A DNA stretch of 64,000 nucleotides from an uncultured Chloroflexus sp. (lineage in GTDB: Bacteria > Chloroflexota > Chloroflexia > Chloroflexales > Chloroflexaceae): positions 1 through 64,000 of the forward strand of contig NZ_CALFBQ010000005.1 in assembly GCF_937951745.1 (NCBI RefSeq), written 5' to 3'. Under the pieces are notes generated by a model that was not told the DNA's origin, made no database searches, and saw nothing but the letters and a program-made list of their open reading frames with translations. Positions 25,936 through 34,457 of this stretch are shown here, in pieces; the stretch's first letter is position 1; every line of letters begins with the position of its first letter. The translations under genes were made by a program, and so were the position numbers.

Positions 25936-26367
25936 TCAGGTGCGCATCGCGCGCTCTAGCAAATCGAGAAAGAGCTGCTGTTCGGCATGGCTTAAGCCGG
26001 CCAACAACCGCGCCATGTGCCCTAGCCGTTCCGTTTCAAGATCGCGATGGAGTTTGCACCCGGCCTCGCTCAGGGCCAGCAGCGTGATCCGGCTGTCGTC
26101 GGGATGCGGACGGCGTTCGACCAAGCCGTTCTGCACCAGCCGGCGGCTGAGGGCGGTCAACGACGGTGGCGTAATCCCGAGCGCCTCGGCTAATTCGCGC
26201 ATCGACAGCTCGCGATCAGGCGCTAACAAACCGAGCAAGCGCATATGCGACATCGACAATCCCCACTCGCCGAGCTGCTGGAAGAGGGGACTACGCGGTT
26301 GATTGGCCCGCATGCAGTCGATCAATTGGATCAGGCGCTGGGCATTGGCGATGGTGATTTGATCCAT
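25936..26367 (-). CDS. MarR-family transcriptional regulator
   Basis: 143 residues with the winged-helix core of MarR: MRELAEALGITPPSLTALSRRLVQNGLVERRPHPDDSRI, containing the recognition helix and the DDxR wing. MarR dimers bind palindromes and release DNA on binding phenolic or drug ligands. It leads the exporter operon and has a clear palindrome over its own start site, so it likely represses itself and the exporter. The ribosome site before the ATG is poor. Confidence 0.93.
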   Translation of the reverse strand: MDQITIANAQRLIQLIDCMRANQPRSPLFQQLGEWGLSMSHMRLLGLLAPDRELSMRELAEALGITPPSLTALSRRLVQNGLVERRPHPDDSRITLLALSEAGCKLHRDLETERLGHMARLLAGLSHAEQQLFLDLLERAMRT

Positions 26368-26379
26368 AGGTCAAAACAA

Positions 26380-26430
26380 TTAGTTAGACAAACTAAGGGT
26401 ATGATACGGCGGAAATGATTGCTGTGTCAA
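26380..26430 (-). promoter_or_regulatory. Promoter and MarR operator
   Basis: On the minus strand: -35 TTGACA (26430-26425), 18-bp spacer, -10 TATCAT (26406-26401). Just downstream lies the perfect palindrome TTAGTT-N5-AACTAA (26380-26396), which covers the expected start near 26394. Arm length, 5-bp centre and placement are those of a MarR-family operator. Confidence 0.8.
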
Positions 26431-26540
26431 ATGAGAAATGGAGGAAAGGGCACAGCGCTGCTATACCTGTACAGGAGAGCGCGGGGCGGTTGGTAGAGCC
26501 GCACCGACGTGCGTCTCCACGATCATAACGTGACCGGTAT

Positions 26541-28583
26541 CTATGATTCCCGCCGGCAATACCGGTCAAACCATTCCAACGTCCGCCGCATGTGGTCGGC
26601 GCGGTGGCGCGGTTCACCGCTGCGGGTCAGTTCATGGCCTTCGCGCGGGTAGCGCACCAGTTCCACCACCTTCTTTTGGCGGCGGAGGATGGCGAAGAGC
26701 TGTTCAGCCTCGCTGATCGGCACACGGTAGTCGAGCTCGCTGTGCAAGAGCAGCAGCGGTGTTTGAATCTTGTGAGCATGCGCCAATGGGGAATGATCCC
26801 ACAATTCTTCATACAGCTCCCATGGGTAGCCACCGAACTCGATCTCGATCAGCTCGTGCGCATCACTGGTACTGTGCTGGGTCAGCAGATTGTAGACGCC
26901 GCGCGCAGCGACGGCACAGGCAAAGCGATCGTCGTGGCCGATTAGCCATGCCGTCATATAGCCGCCATACGAACCGCCAGTGACGGCGATGCGGTCGGGG
27001 TCGATAGAGCCGCGAACGACGAGGGTGTCAATCCCGGCCAAAATATCAGGTGCGTCAGCTTCACCCCAATTGCCGCGGATGGCATCTCGCCAGAGTTCGC
27101 CGTAACCCTCGCTGCCGCGCGGGTTGCAGAAGAAGACCACATACCCCCGCGCCGCCGCTGTTTGCCATTCGTGCCACATCGAACGAAAGCCCGGCCCCCA
27201 CATCACATGCGGCCCGCCGTGGATATAGACCGCCAATGGATAGCGGTGGGTCGGATCGAAATCGGGCGGGTGCAGCACCCAGCCTTGCACTTCGCTGCCG
27301 TCAGGCGCAAGGTAGAGCAATTCCTCGATCGGCATGATGATCCGTTGGCTGAGGAGCCGGTCGTTGATTGCCGTCAACCGGCGCTCGTGACCATCGGCGC
27401 TGCGGAAGTAGAGATCGCACGGATTGGCAGGGCTGCCGGCGACAAATGCGATACTGCCATCACGCCCCACATCAAATTCGCTGACGATGCGCGGCCTGCC
27501 TACCAGCGTCATTCCATTGCGGTAGGTCGGCGTGCCCGGTAACCCGATCTGGTAGACGTGGGCATCGCCGCGCCAACCGGCGCTAAACAACACGCCTTGC
27601 CCGTCAGGTTGCCAGTGGAATTGCGCTATATTCAGGTCAGTATGCGCGGTGAGATCGTGCGGTTCGCCTCCCTCAGCGGGAACGATCGCTACCCGCCGGC
27701 CTTCACCGAGCAGTCGTGCCTCATTCAGGCGCAAAAAGGCAATTTGGCTGCCATCGGGCGAGGGTTGTGGGTCAAGGTACGAAAAGCCGGGGCTGGTCAG
27801 CGCCTGCGGCAACGATCCATCAAGCGGAATGCGCATCACATCATAATAGGCAAAGAGCGAGTCGGCTTCAGGGTCGCGAGTCGCAGTGCTAAGGAGCGCA
27901 TCGCCAGCGGGCATCCAGACCGGTGCGCTGTAGTGGAGATCGCCGGACGTCAGGCGGCGCGGAGTAGCCGGTGTGTCTTCGTCGCCGATCTCAATCACAT
28001 AAATATGCCGCCGGCGATCATCGAAATAAGTCGTGCCGCTGCGGTACGGCAACTTCGTCACCACCCGTGGATCATTGCGCAGCTCCTCGTCGTGCTGGCG
28101 CTGCTCACGCGCGCGACGGGCCTCCCACGCATCAGTCGGCGGCGGCGGCAGTTCACCGCTATCTTCTCGTGCTTGCTCTTCGGCGTTCACTGATGAAAGG
28201 AACGCGATCCATCGTCCGTCCGGGCTCCACGCTGGATCGCTGGCGCCGTTGGGCATACTGGTGACTTGGCGGGCCTCGCCGCCATCAACCGGTATAACGT
28301 AAATCTGGCCCCGCTCATCGTCGCGGTCTGAGACGAATGCCAACCACTTACTATCGGGACTCCAGCGCGGCTGGCGATCCTGCTTGCCGCGCGTAAACCG
28401 GCGCAGCGGCCCGCCAGCGGTTGGAACCACCACGATCTGGCGGCGATAGCCATTGTTTACCCGATCGACAGTAACCCATATAGCTGCTGCCATACGTCCA
28501 TCAGGGCTAAGGCGCGGGTCTTCCAGCCATCCCAGCTCGTAGAGGTCGTCGATCGTAAAGCGACTAGGGGTTGGGGTTGTCAT
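26541..28583 (-). CDS. S9-family serine peptidase (acylaminoacyl-peptidase/DPP type)
   Basis: 680 residues. The N-terminal half is a beta-propeller of PD40/TolB-like blades (RQPRWSPDSKWLAFVSD, DPAWSPDGRWIAFLS, LDPQPSPDGSQIAFLR). The C-terminal alpha/beta-hydrolase domain carries HGGPHVMWGPGF, the nucleophile GGSYGGYM (Ser near 537), Asp in HSELDYRVP and His in REGHEL. Such enzymes remove blocked or Xaa-Pro N-terminal residues from peptides that fit inside the propeller. No signal peptide is seen, so it is cytoplasmic. The gene is monocistronic with its own promoter. Confidence 0.94.
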   Translation of the reverse strand: MTTPTPSRFTIDDLYELGWLEDPRLSPDGRMAAAIWVTVDRVNNGYRRQIVVVPTAGGPLRRFTRGKQDRQPRWSPDSKWLAFVSDRDDERGQIYVIPVDGGEARQVTSMPNGASDPAWSPDGRWIAFLSSVNAEEQAREDSGELPPPPTDAWEARRAREQRQHDEELRNDPRVVTKLPYRSGTTYFDDRRRHIYVIEIGDEDTPATPRRLTSGDLHYSAPVWMPAGDALLSTATRDPEADSLFAYYDVMRIPLDGSLPQALTSPGFSYLDPQPSPDGSQIAFLRLNEARLLGEGRRVAIVPAEGGEPHDLTAHTDLNIAQFHWQPDGQGVLFSAGWRGDAHVYQIGLPGTPTYRNGMTLVGRPRIVSEFDVGRDGSIAFVAGSPANPCDLYFRSADGHERRLTAINDRLLSQRIIMPIEELLYLAPDGSEVQGWVLHPPDFDPTHRYPLAVYIHGGPHVMWGPGFRSMWHEWQTAAARGYVVFFCNPRGSEGYGELWRDAIRGNWGEADAPDILAGIDTLVVRGSIDPDRIAVTGGSYGGYMTAWLIGHDDRFACAVAARGVYNLLTQHSTSDAHELIEIEFGGYPWELYEELWDHSPLAHAHKIQTPLLLLHSELDYRVPISEAEQLFAILRRQKKVVELVRYPREGHELTRSGEPRHRADHMRRTLEWFDRYCRRES

Positions 28584-28624
28584 GAGCGGTCCTGCAATTA
28601 TGAAACCGGTGTCAATTGCTTGCT

Positions 28625-28653
28625 ATTGTAACACACTTCTCTAATCATGTCAC
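28625..28653 (-). promoter_or_regulatory. Promoter of the S9 peptidase gene
   Basis: On the minus strand: -35 GTGACA (28653-28648), 17-bp spacer, -10 TACAAT (28630-28625), about 40 bases before the start codon. Confidence 0.65.
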
Positions 28654-28681
28654 TTTGATATTTTTGTCAGAAATTATCAAA
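28654..28681. repeat. Inverted repeat between divergent promoters
   Basis: TTTGATA (28654-28660) and TATCAAA (28675-28681), 14 bases apart in an AT-rich stretch. It abuts the S9 promoter's -35 box and lies 18 bases upstream of the next gene's -35. A candidate operator for either gene. Confidence 0.45.
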
Positions 28682-28698
28682 TGACCATAACATAAACC

Positions 28699-28727
28699 TT
28701 GACATTTTAGCGACATCCAACTATAAT
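28699..28727 (+). promoter_or_regulatory. Perfect consensus sigma-70-type promoter
   Basis: -35 TTGACA (28699-28704), exactly 17 bases, -10 TATAAT (28722-28727). This is the only full consensus promoter I found in the window. It drives the HTH protein at 28818 with a leader of about 85 bases. Confidence 0.85.
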
Positions 28728-28817
28728 CTTACAATAGCGAGTGTAATTAAAGAGGTTTTCACAATTTCTTGTGTAATCATAGGATGAGAACTGCTGATAA
28801 CGAAAGGATTGCCTCCG

Positions 28818-29528
28818 GTGAGCACGTCCGATCAAAAGACGCCGCTTTCGGTGCTCTTATTCCATGCCGCGATGCAACGGCGAACATCGCTGGTCGATTT
28901 TGCTAGGATGTTGGGTCTCAGTGTGGCTACTTTACGCTCATACCTGTTTGAAGCAGGCGCACGTTCACGGATGCGTAGCAAAACCGTTGAGCAAATGGCG
29001 GAAGTCTTGAATATGCCCGCTAGTGAAGTCCGTGAACGTTCTGAATTATTGCCTTACGCCGGGCAAACCTTCGGTGCGTGGTTGAAAGAGCAGATACAAG
29101 GCCGGTTCACGCGCGCGAGCCTCTGTACCGCTACCAAGATCAGCGACAGTGCGATGAAAAACTATATCAACGGCCAAACCACGCCCGACCCCGATAACGC
29201 GATGAAACTCGCCGAAGTGTTGGGCGCTGATTCGCTGGAAGTGGCTCGACTTATCATTGCGACTGAATTGAGCCAGCGTGGCGTTGTGTTGCCGCCGGCG
29301 CCGAGCCATGAGCCGGTGAGCGCTGCCTCTTCGGCAGCAGTTAACTCTGCGCCGGCTTCTGCGCCGGCCAATGCGGTGGCCACGCCGGTGGTTGATACGA
29401 TGACCGACGAGGCAGTGATTAATGCGTACACCGAGCAGCGCCTGCTCAATCTGTGGCGGCGCTTGCATCCTCAAGGTCGTCGCGCGACGTTAACCTATAT
29501 CGCGTCGTTGCTGGCTGAAGGGATCTAG
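28818..29528 (+). CDS. Helix-turn-helix DNA-binding protein with two XRE-like domains
   Basis: 236 residues from GTG 28818 (AAAGGA at a workable distance); the TTG three codons earlier is too close to that site. Two XRE/lambda-repressor-like helical units are visible: SLVDFARMLGLSVATLRSYLFEAG (about 25-48) and FTRASLCTATKISDSAMKNYINGQTTPDPD (about 97-126), each followed by a helix pair. An Ala/Pro linker (about 155-195) leads to a short helical C terminus (LNLWRRLHPQGR). It is probably a global or housekeeping regulator given its consensus promoter; its targets are unknown. Confidence 0.85.
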   Translation: MSTSDQKTPLSVLLFHAAMQRRTSLVDFARMLGLSVATLRSYLFEAGARSRMRSKTVEQMAEVLNMPASEVRERSELLPYAGQTFGAWLKEQIQGRFTRASLCTATKISDSAMKNYINGQTTPDPDNAMKLAEVLGADSLEVARLIIATELSQRGVVLPPAPSHEPVSAASSAAVNSAPASAPANAVATPVVDTMTDEAVINAYTEQRLLNLWRRLHPQGRRATLTYIASLLAEGI

Positions 29529-29607
29529 GGGGATGGGTGTAAGGTCAGGTGTTAGGGTGGGTTTCAAACCAGCCCTAATAGCCTGATCACACTTTGTTTC
29601 TATTTCT

Positions 29608-30741
29608 ATGTCCCCGCTTCGCATCGGTTTTGATGCTCGCTATGCCAGCGACCACTTCCCCGGCATTGGCCGTTATATCACCGCGCTCTTGCCAGCTTTA
29701 AGCGAACATTGTGCGCCTCATCGGTTGTTGGTGTTGGTCAATGCCGGGCAAGCATTACCGCCGCTATCCAATGCTGTCACCGAATACATCACCGTGCGGA
29801 GCGGCCCTTTTGCGCTGGGTCAGCAGCTTGAGATACCGTTGTTGGCGCGCCGGTTGCGTCTCGATCTCTTGCATTCGCCCTACATTGTCAAACCGTATCT
29901 GCTGCCCTGCCCCTCGGTGGTAACTATCTATGATGTCTTGCCGTTGCGCTACCCGCACACGCTGAGCTCACGTGGGCGGCGTTTCTACCGCTGGTCATTG
30001 CGGCTCGCTGCCCAGAGTGCGCGCAAGCTGATTACCATCTCGACGGTTTCGCGTGATGATTTGGCCTTTCATCTCCGCATTCCGCGCGACCAGATCGCAG
30101 TGACGCCACTGGCCGCAGCGCCGGTTTTTGCTCCGCAGCCGGTTGATGAGATTACCGAGGTGCGGATGCGCTACGCTTTGCCGCGTCACTATGTGTTGTA
30201 CGTCGGCTCGAACAAGCCGCACAAGAATATTGATCGCCTTGTGCGCGCATGGGAACGGGTCCTGCCTGAGTTGCCGGCGGCATTTGCCGATGCAGTGCTG
30301 GTGATTGCCGGCAAATTTGACCGGCGCTATCCGCTGCCAATGGCGATTGCCGCTGAACGCGGCTTAAGCGACCGGGTCACAGGGTTGGCGAATGTTGCCG
30401 AAGCCGATCTGCCAGCACTCTACAGCGGGGCCTTGTTGTTTGTGTTTCCCTCGTCGTATGAAGGCTTTGGCTTGCCGCCGCTTGAAGCTATGGCGTGCGG
30501 CGTCCCGGTGGTTTGCGCTTACGCCGGCAGCTTACCAGAGGTGGTTGATGAAGCTGCACTAACGGTTGATCCGCACAGTATGCACGAGATCGCCGAGGGT
30601 ATTTTGCGCGTACTCCGCTCGCGCGATCTGCGTGAATTGCTGCGCCAGCGCGGGTTGCGCCGGGCGGCGCTATTCTCATGGCGCGCGACGGCGCAAGCAA
30701 CGCTGGCAGTGTACGAGCAGGCAGCAGCCAGTGCGCGGTAA
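29608..30741 (+). CDS. Glycosyltransferase family 4
   Basis: 377 residues, GT-B fold. The N-terminal acceptor domain begins MSPLRIGFDARYA with FPGIGRYITALLPAL. The C-terminal donor domain has YVLYVGSNKPHKNIDRLVRAW, the ALLFVFPSSYEGFGLPPLEAMACGVPVV block with the E-x7-E retaining motif, and GSLPEV. GT4 enzymes transfer sugars from nucleotide sugars to lipids, polysaccharides or small molecules. No ribosome site is visible before the ATG (TTTCTATTTCT), so translation may be leaderless or weak. No polysaccharide cluster surrounds it. Confidence 0.92.
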   Translation: MSPLRIGFDARYASDHFPGIGRYITALLPALSEHCAPHRLLVLVNAGQALPPLSNAVTEYITVRSGPFALGQQLEIPLLARRLRLDLLHSPYIVKPYLLPCPSVVTIYDVLPLRYPHTLSSRGRRFYRWSLRLAAQSARKLITISTVSRDDLAFHLRIPRDQIAVTPLAAAPVFAPQPVDEITEVRMRYALPRHYVLYVGSNKPHKNIDRLVRAWERVLPELPAAFADAVLVIAGKFDRRYPLPMAIAAERGLSDRVTGLANVAEADLPALYSGALLFVFPSSYEGFGLPPLEAMACGVPVVCAYAGSLPEVVDEAALTVDPHSMHEIAEGILRVLRSRDLRELLRQRGLRRAALFSWRATAQATLAVYEQAAASAR

Positions 30742-30755
30742 TCTATTGTCAGTTC

Positions 30756-31319
30756 CTACGGTTCGGGCACGCTTAGCAGCAAGGCATTCACCCACCCCTC
30801 TGTGCCGGCGCTCACCCGTTCGAGAACGCAGTTGCCTACGGTTTCTACCACGCGCAACCGGTACCAACGGTTGGCGCCGTTGGTCACCTGCTCTTCTAGC
30901 AACACCACCCGATCTCCCACACACACTTGCCCTATCACCGTTTCAGCGGCAACGCGCGGTTCACGCCGGATATTGCCGCCGTTAATGACGCGCGCGCGAC
31001 CAATGATCGACTCTGGCGTCGGTGTAGGTGTTGCGGTTGCCGTTGGCGCTGGCGTTGCTGTAACCGCTGGGATGGCGCTCTGTGTGGCTGCTTGCTGAGC
31101 GGTTGCCCGCGCCTCACGAGTTTGCAGCGCGATTTGGGTTTGGCGGGCAATGGCTCGGTTCGTTTCCAGTTGGTCGCTGATAAAGGGCGTGATCCCGATC
31201 AGACCAACGATGATCATCCCAATCACAAGCGCTGCAATGAGAGCGCTGAGCGGGCCACGCCGGCGTTGGCGGCGTTCAAACAGCCGATTCCAGTCGCGCG
31301 GATCGGTTTTCGGTGGCAC
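30756..31319 (-). CDS. Membrane-anchored SH3b-domain protein
   Basis: 187 residues from GTG 31319, preceded by GAGGGAG. The N terminus is basic (RRQRRRG), followed by one span at about 24-48, a coiled Gln/Ala-rich stretch, a Thr/Pro linker with repeated ATPAPTATATPTPTP, and a C-terminal bacterial SH3 domain (about 105-185, NIRREPRVAAETVIGQVCVGDRV...EGWVNALLL). SH3b domains often bind peptidoglycan. It lies 12 bases downstream of the GNAT gene on the same strand, suggesting an operon. Confidence 0.82.
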   Translation of the reverse strand: MPPKTDPRDWNRLFERRQRRRGPLSALIAALVIGMIIVGLIGITPFISDQLETNRAIARQTQIALQTREARATAQQAATQSAIPAVTATPAPTATATPTPTPESIIGRARVINGGNIRREPRVAAETVIGQVCVGDRVVLLEEQVTNGANRWYRLRVVETVGNCVLERVSAGTEGWVNALLLSVPEP

Positions 31320-31331
31320 GGTTCTCCCTCT

Positions 31332-32216
31332 CTACAACCAGCGGCATAGCACCGGCTGGCGTTCACCGGTAGGCGTAAAGCCAAACCAGCGATACAGCCG
31401 CTGGGCATGGTGGTTGTACGCTTGTGTGTTGAGAGTGAGCAACCCGGCGCCGGTTTCAGCCGCGTAGGCGACGAATTCGGCCAGTAATCGTACACCGATG
31501 CCGCGTCCGCGCACATTAGGATCGACCGCGATCCGCACCAAGTGTACCAATCGGCCGCCAAAATGGCTGGTGGCATAACTGTATCCCGCGATCTGGCCGT
31601 TGAGTTCAGCTACCACGAAAAACGACCCATCGGCGATGGCCGGCGCGAGAATGCTTTCGTCTTTGACCCATTGCGGTTCAAAGCAACGCACGTCGAGTTG
31701 CAGCACTTCGGCTAGATCAACGGCTTGGACAGGGCGAACTTGCACATCGCTATTGCCATGGGCGGGAATTTCCCAGTCGCGTTTTTCATAGACGACGACA
31801 TCCGTTTGATGGTAGTAACCGGCTTGCTCTAGCAGCGGGCACAGCCACTGATCCGACTGATCATCGCCGGCATAATAGAGGGAGGTAATTGCCTGTTTGC
31901 GAGCGAGCTGTTCGAGTGCAGGCGCGACTCGCGCTAATGCTTCGCGAGGTTGGAGCCGTTCGCTCACTGCGAATGCACGCAGCCAGGCAATATGATGAAT
32001 AGGTCGGCCAAGCATTGCCGCCGCCAACACCTCGCGTTCAAGCTGCATGACAACTGCTCGCCCTTCTTCCACCGCGTTGTAAAGTTCGCTGCCGGCGGCG
32101 GCGGAAAAGCGGCGGCTGGCGGCGTTGAAGAGATGGCTGACCGCTGTGACGTCGGCCGGCTGGCTTGGCCGGACAATCGCTGCGCTGAGATCAACTGGTT
32201 TGCGAAACGGCCACAT
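31332..32216 (-). CDS. GNAT-family acetyltransferase, probably tandem
   Basis: 294 residues from ATG 32216; the frame's upstream 39 codons would cross the divergent promoter region. The C-terminal half is a full GNAT domain: VRPVQAVDLAEVLQLDV, VHLVRIAVDPNVRGRGIGVRLL (acetyl-CoA loop RGRGIG) and NTQAYNHHAQRLYRWFGF. The N-terminal half (about 12-150) begins IVRPSQPADVTAVSHLFNAA and looks like a second, degenerate GNAT unit without the R/GxGxxG loop. Target unknown. Divergent from the phosphatase gene with 55 bases between starts. Confidence 0.85.
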   Translation of the reverse strand: MWPFRKPVDLSAAIVRPSQPADVTAVSHLFNAASRRFSAAAGSELYNAVEEGRAVVMQLEREVLAAAMLGRPIHHIAWLRAFAVSERLQPREALARVAPALEQLARKQAITSLYYAGDDQSDQWLCPLLEQAGYYHQTDVVVYEKRDWEIPAHGNSDVQVRPVQAVDLAEVLQLDVRCFEPQWVKDESILAPAIADGSFFVVAELNGQIAGYSYATSHFGGRLVHLVRIAVDPNVRGRGIGVRLLAEFVAYAAETGAGLLTLNTQAYNHHAQRLYRWFGFTPTGERQPVLCRWL

Positions 32217-32271
32217 ACTTGTGCTACCATACACATAGAGGTCTGAAATTGTATTGTACCAGAGAAGCGTA

Positions 32272-32799
32272 ATGATCAACCGGGTGCGCCAGTATTTTTC
32301 CACGCAGTGGCAACGATTCTTTGGCCTGAACATTACCCCGATTACGCCGATGCTGTTTGTCGGCGGGCAATTTCATCCGCAGCAGTGGCCGGCAATTTAC
32401 GCGCTAGGGGTACGCGCAGTCCTTTCGTTGCAAGCCGAACGGGCTGACGTGTTTAGAGGGCCGTTGCCCACGCGCAGTTTGCGCCTCTTAGTGCCGGATT
32501 TTCATCCGCCAACCATTGAGCAACTCGATGAAGGGGTGCATTTTATAGCCCATGCCATTGGCGATGGTCTGCCGGTCTTCGTCCATTGCCATGCAGGCGT
32601 AGGCCGGGCGCCGCTGATGGCGGCAGCCTATCTGATGGCGCGCCATGGGCTAGAGCATCGCGCAGCGCTGGCAACATTGCGCATCGCGCGCCCCATTATT
32701 CGCCCTAATCGCCGGCAACTAGGGCGCTTGCGCGAGTATGAGCGGCTCTTACGCCAGCGCCACCACAGTAGTCGCGCTACGCCGCCTGCCGGCGATTGA
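32272..32799 (+). CDS. Dual-specificity protein phosphatase
   Basis: 175 residues from ATG 32272. The active-site loop is HCHAGVGRAP, the CX5R motif of cysteine phosphatases (Cys106, Arg112), and the general-acid region is VPDFHPPT. The overall size matches small DSP/PTPMT-like enzymes, which remove phosphate from Ser/Thr/Tyr or from phosphatidylglycerophosphate; substrate not decidable. Its 3' end overlaps the convergent DUF2156 gene by 23 bases. Confidence 0.9.
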   Translation: MINRVRQYFSTQWQRFFGLNITPITPMLFVGGQFHPQQWPAIYALGVRAVLSLQAERADVFRGPLPTRSLRLLVPDFHPPTIEQLDEGVHFIAHAIGDGLPVFVHCHAGVGRAPLMAAAYLMARHGLEHRAALATLRIARPIIRPNRRQLGRLREYERLLRQRHHSSRATPPAGD

Positions 32800-33694
32800 G
32801 ACCGCTGGCAGCTAGCTCCAAGCATCCCGATACGGTAAAGAGATCAACGAGCGCCAACAACGGCAGGCGTGGCCGGGCGCAAAGGTAGACGGGGCGCCAG
32901 TGAGGCGCAAACTTAGCTTTAAATCGGTACAGGCCATCAGCATCATACACGGCGGCCATTTGCCTGCCGGCGAGTGTAATGAGCCATTCGAGCGGGCGCA
33001 AATTGGTCTCAAGATGGCGGAAGGGCGCTTCATTGAGACTGAGAGTCTGGCAGCCTTCGCTGCGAAGTTGATGGCCGGCTGTGGCAAAGATTGCTTCCAT
33101 GACCCCCGATGGCGCGTGTGGCCGGCGTAGCATCAATTCGGTGACCGCGGCAGTGGGAGAGGGCTGGGTAAGCAATACCGCGCCTTGCCAGTGCCCATCG
33201 TGGTCGATGAAGACAAACAGGCGCGTTTCCGGTTCAAACGTTGTGCGAAAGAGATAGCGAAGCTGCGGACGCTGGCCGTGACGCGCTTCGCGGGCCAGCC
33301 AGCGCAACCGGGCAACAGCGGTTGGGCTCCACGGGATTTCATGGACGCTGCCAAAGCGGGCGGCGGCGCGCGCCATTTTGCGCACAGAGCGCCGCTGCAA
33401 GCTCTCGCCAGCGAGATCGATCACGCCTTCTATGCCAACCCGCACTGTTTCCCAGCCGGCGCGGGCCAACCGTTGCGCTAACCCTGCCGGGCAGCCGCGC
33501 AACAGTAGGCGGGCATGCTGGCCGTGCTCATGGTGAAGGGTGCTGAAATGGCCGTTCGCCGGCACAGTGGCGTAAGCCAGCCACGTAAAGCCAGACAACG
33601 GCAACCGCACCCGTTGGACGCGCGGTGTAGCAAGGGCGGCGCGCGTCCAGCTTAGTGGCAGCTCATCGCTTTCAGACAGCAGGCTCAACGGCAT
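32777..33694 (-). CDS. DUF2156 protein, MprF-type aminoacyl-transferase domain
   Basis: 305 residues. It matches the C-terminal catalytic domain of phosphatidylglycerol lysyltransferases (DUF2156): RRSVRKMARAAARFG, GAVLLTQPSPTAAVTELMLRR, QTLSLNEAPF and the final FKAKFAPHWRPVYLC, the LxxFKxKFxPxW block. MprF normally joins this domain to a multi-span flippase; here no membrane segment is present. It may aminoacylate lipids from the cytosol or have another acyl or aminoacyl acceptor. Convergent overlap with the phosphatase gene. Confidence 0.78.
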   Translation of the reverse strand: MPLSLLSESDELPLSWTRAALATPRVQRVRLPLSGFTWLAYATVPANGHFSTLHHEHGQHARLLLRGCPAGLAQRLARAGWETVRVGIEGVIDLAGESLQRRSVRKMARAAARFGSVHEIPWSPTAVARLRWLAREARHGQRPQLRYLFRTTFEPETRLFVFIDHDGHWQGAVLLTQPSPTAAVTELMLRRPHAPSGVMEAIFATAGHQLRSEGCQTLSLNEAPFRHLETNLRPLEWLITLAGRQMAAVYDADGLYRFKAKFAPHWRPVYLCARPRLPLLALVDLFTVSGCLELAASGLNRRQAA

Positions 33695-33765
33695 AGTGGC
33701 TCGTAACCGGCGCTAGGATGATCGAATTGCTCTCGTATGTAGTTTGCGCTTGGTTGCAAATTGCG

Positions 33766-34398
33766 TCAAGCATTTGCTTGCAAGGCAGCTTCGATCCGCG
33801 CCACGACCATATCAATTGCGATCGGATTGCGTCCGCCACCGGGGAAAATCACATCGGCGTACCGCTTCGTCGGTTCGACAAACTCGAGATGCATTGGGCG
33901 TACCGTCGCCAGATATTGCTCAATCACCGAATCAACCGAACGTCCGCGCTCGGCAATATCCCGGCGCAGCCGGCGGATGAAGCGAAGGTCGGAGTCAGTA
34001 TCGACAAACAGTTTGATATGCATCCGGCGGCGCAACACCGGTTCGTAAAAGATTAAGATGCCTTCGACCAAGATAACTGGACGCGGTTCGATCCGCTCGG
34101 TTTGCGGCAGGCGTACATAGGTGGCATAGTCATAGGTCGGCAGATCGATCGCTTGTCCAGTGCACAGGGCATCGAGATGGGCAACTAACAGATCATTGTC
34201 GAGCGCATTAGGATGATCAAAATTGAATTTAGCCCGTTCGGCGAGTGGCAGATGGCTAAGGTCTTTGTAGTAACGATCGTGATCGATGTGAGCAATGCGG
34301 TCGGCGCCGACTCGTTGCAAAATCGCCTGTGCAACACTCGTTTTGCCGCTGGCGCTGCCGCCGGCGACGCCGATAATGATGGGGTTGGTATTTATCAT
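33766..34398 (-). CDS. udk: Uridine kinase
   Basis: 210 residues, the standard length. P-loop GGSASGKTS (13-21), DHDRYYKDLSHLP, FDHPNALDNDLL, VEGILIFYEPVLR and DSDLRFIRRLRRDIAERGR are all family-conserved. It phosphorylates uridine and cytidine with ATP or GTP in pyrimidine salvage, downstream of cytidine deaminase (cdd, earlier in the window). No ribosome site is visible; the ATG is 10 bases after the T-run of an intrinsic terminator, so an unusual start or read-through control is possible. Confidence 0.96.
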   Translation of the reverse strand: MINTNPIIIGVAGGSASGKTSVAQAILQRVGADRIAHIDHDRYYKDLSHLPLAERAKFNFDHPNALDNDLLVAHLDALCTGQAIDLPTYDYATYVRLPQTERIEPRPVILVEGILIFYEPVLRRRMHIKLFVDTDSDLRFIRRLRRDIAERGRSVDSVIEQYLATVRPMHLEFVEPTKRYADVIFPGGGRNPIAIDMVVARIEAALQANA

Positions 34399-34407
34399 AC
34401 AAACATC

Positions 34408-34449
34408 AAAAAAAGAGCATCATAGGGGCAGAGCAAGGCTCTCCCCCTA
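34408..34449 (-). terminator. Intrinsic terminator after the YugP/46-residue unit, upstream of udk
   Basis: On the minus strand a 12-bp stem with one G-G mismatch (TAGGGGGAGAGC, loop CTT, GCTCTGCCCCTA; 34449-34423) is followed 8 bases later by seven Ts (34414-34408). It starts 9 bases after the small gene's stop and ends 10 bases before the udk ATG. Confidence 0.65.
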
Positions 34450-34457
34450 CAATGCCT

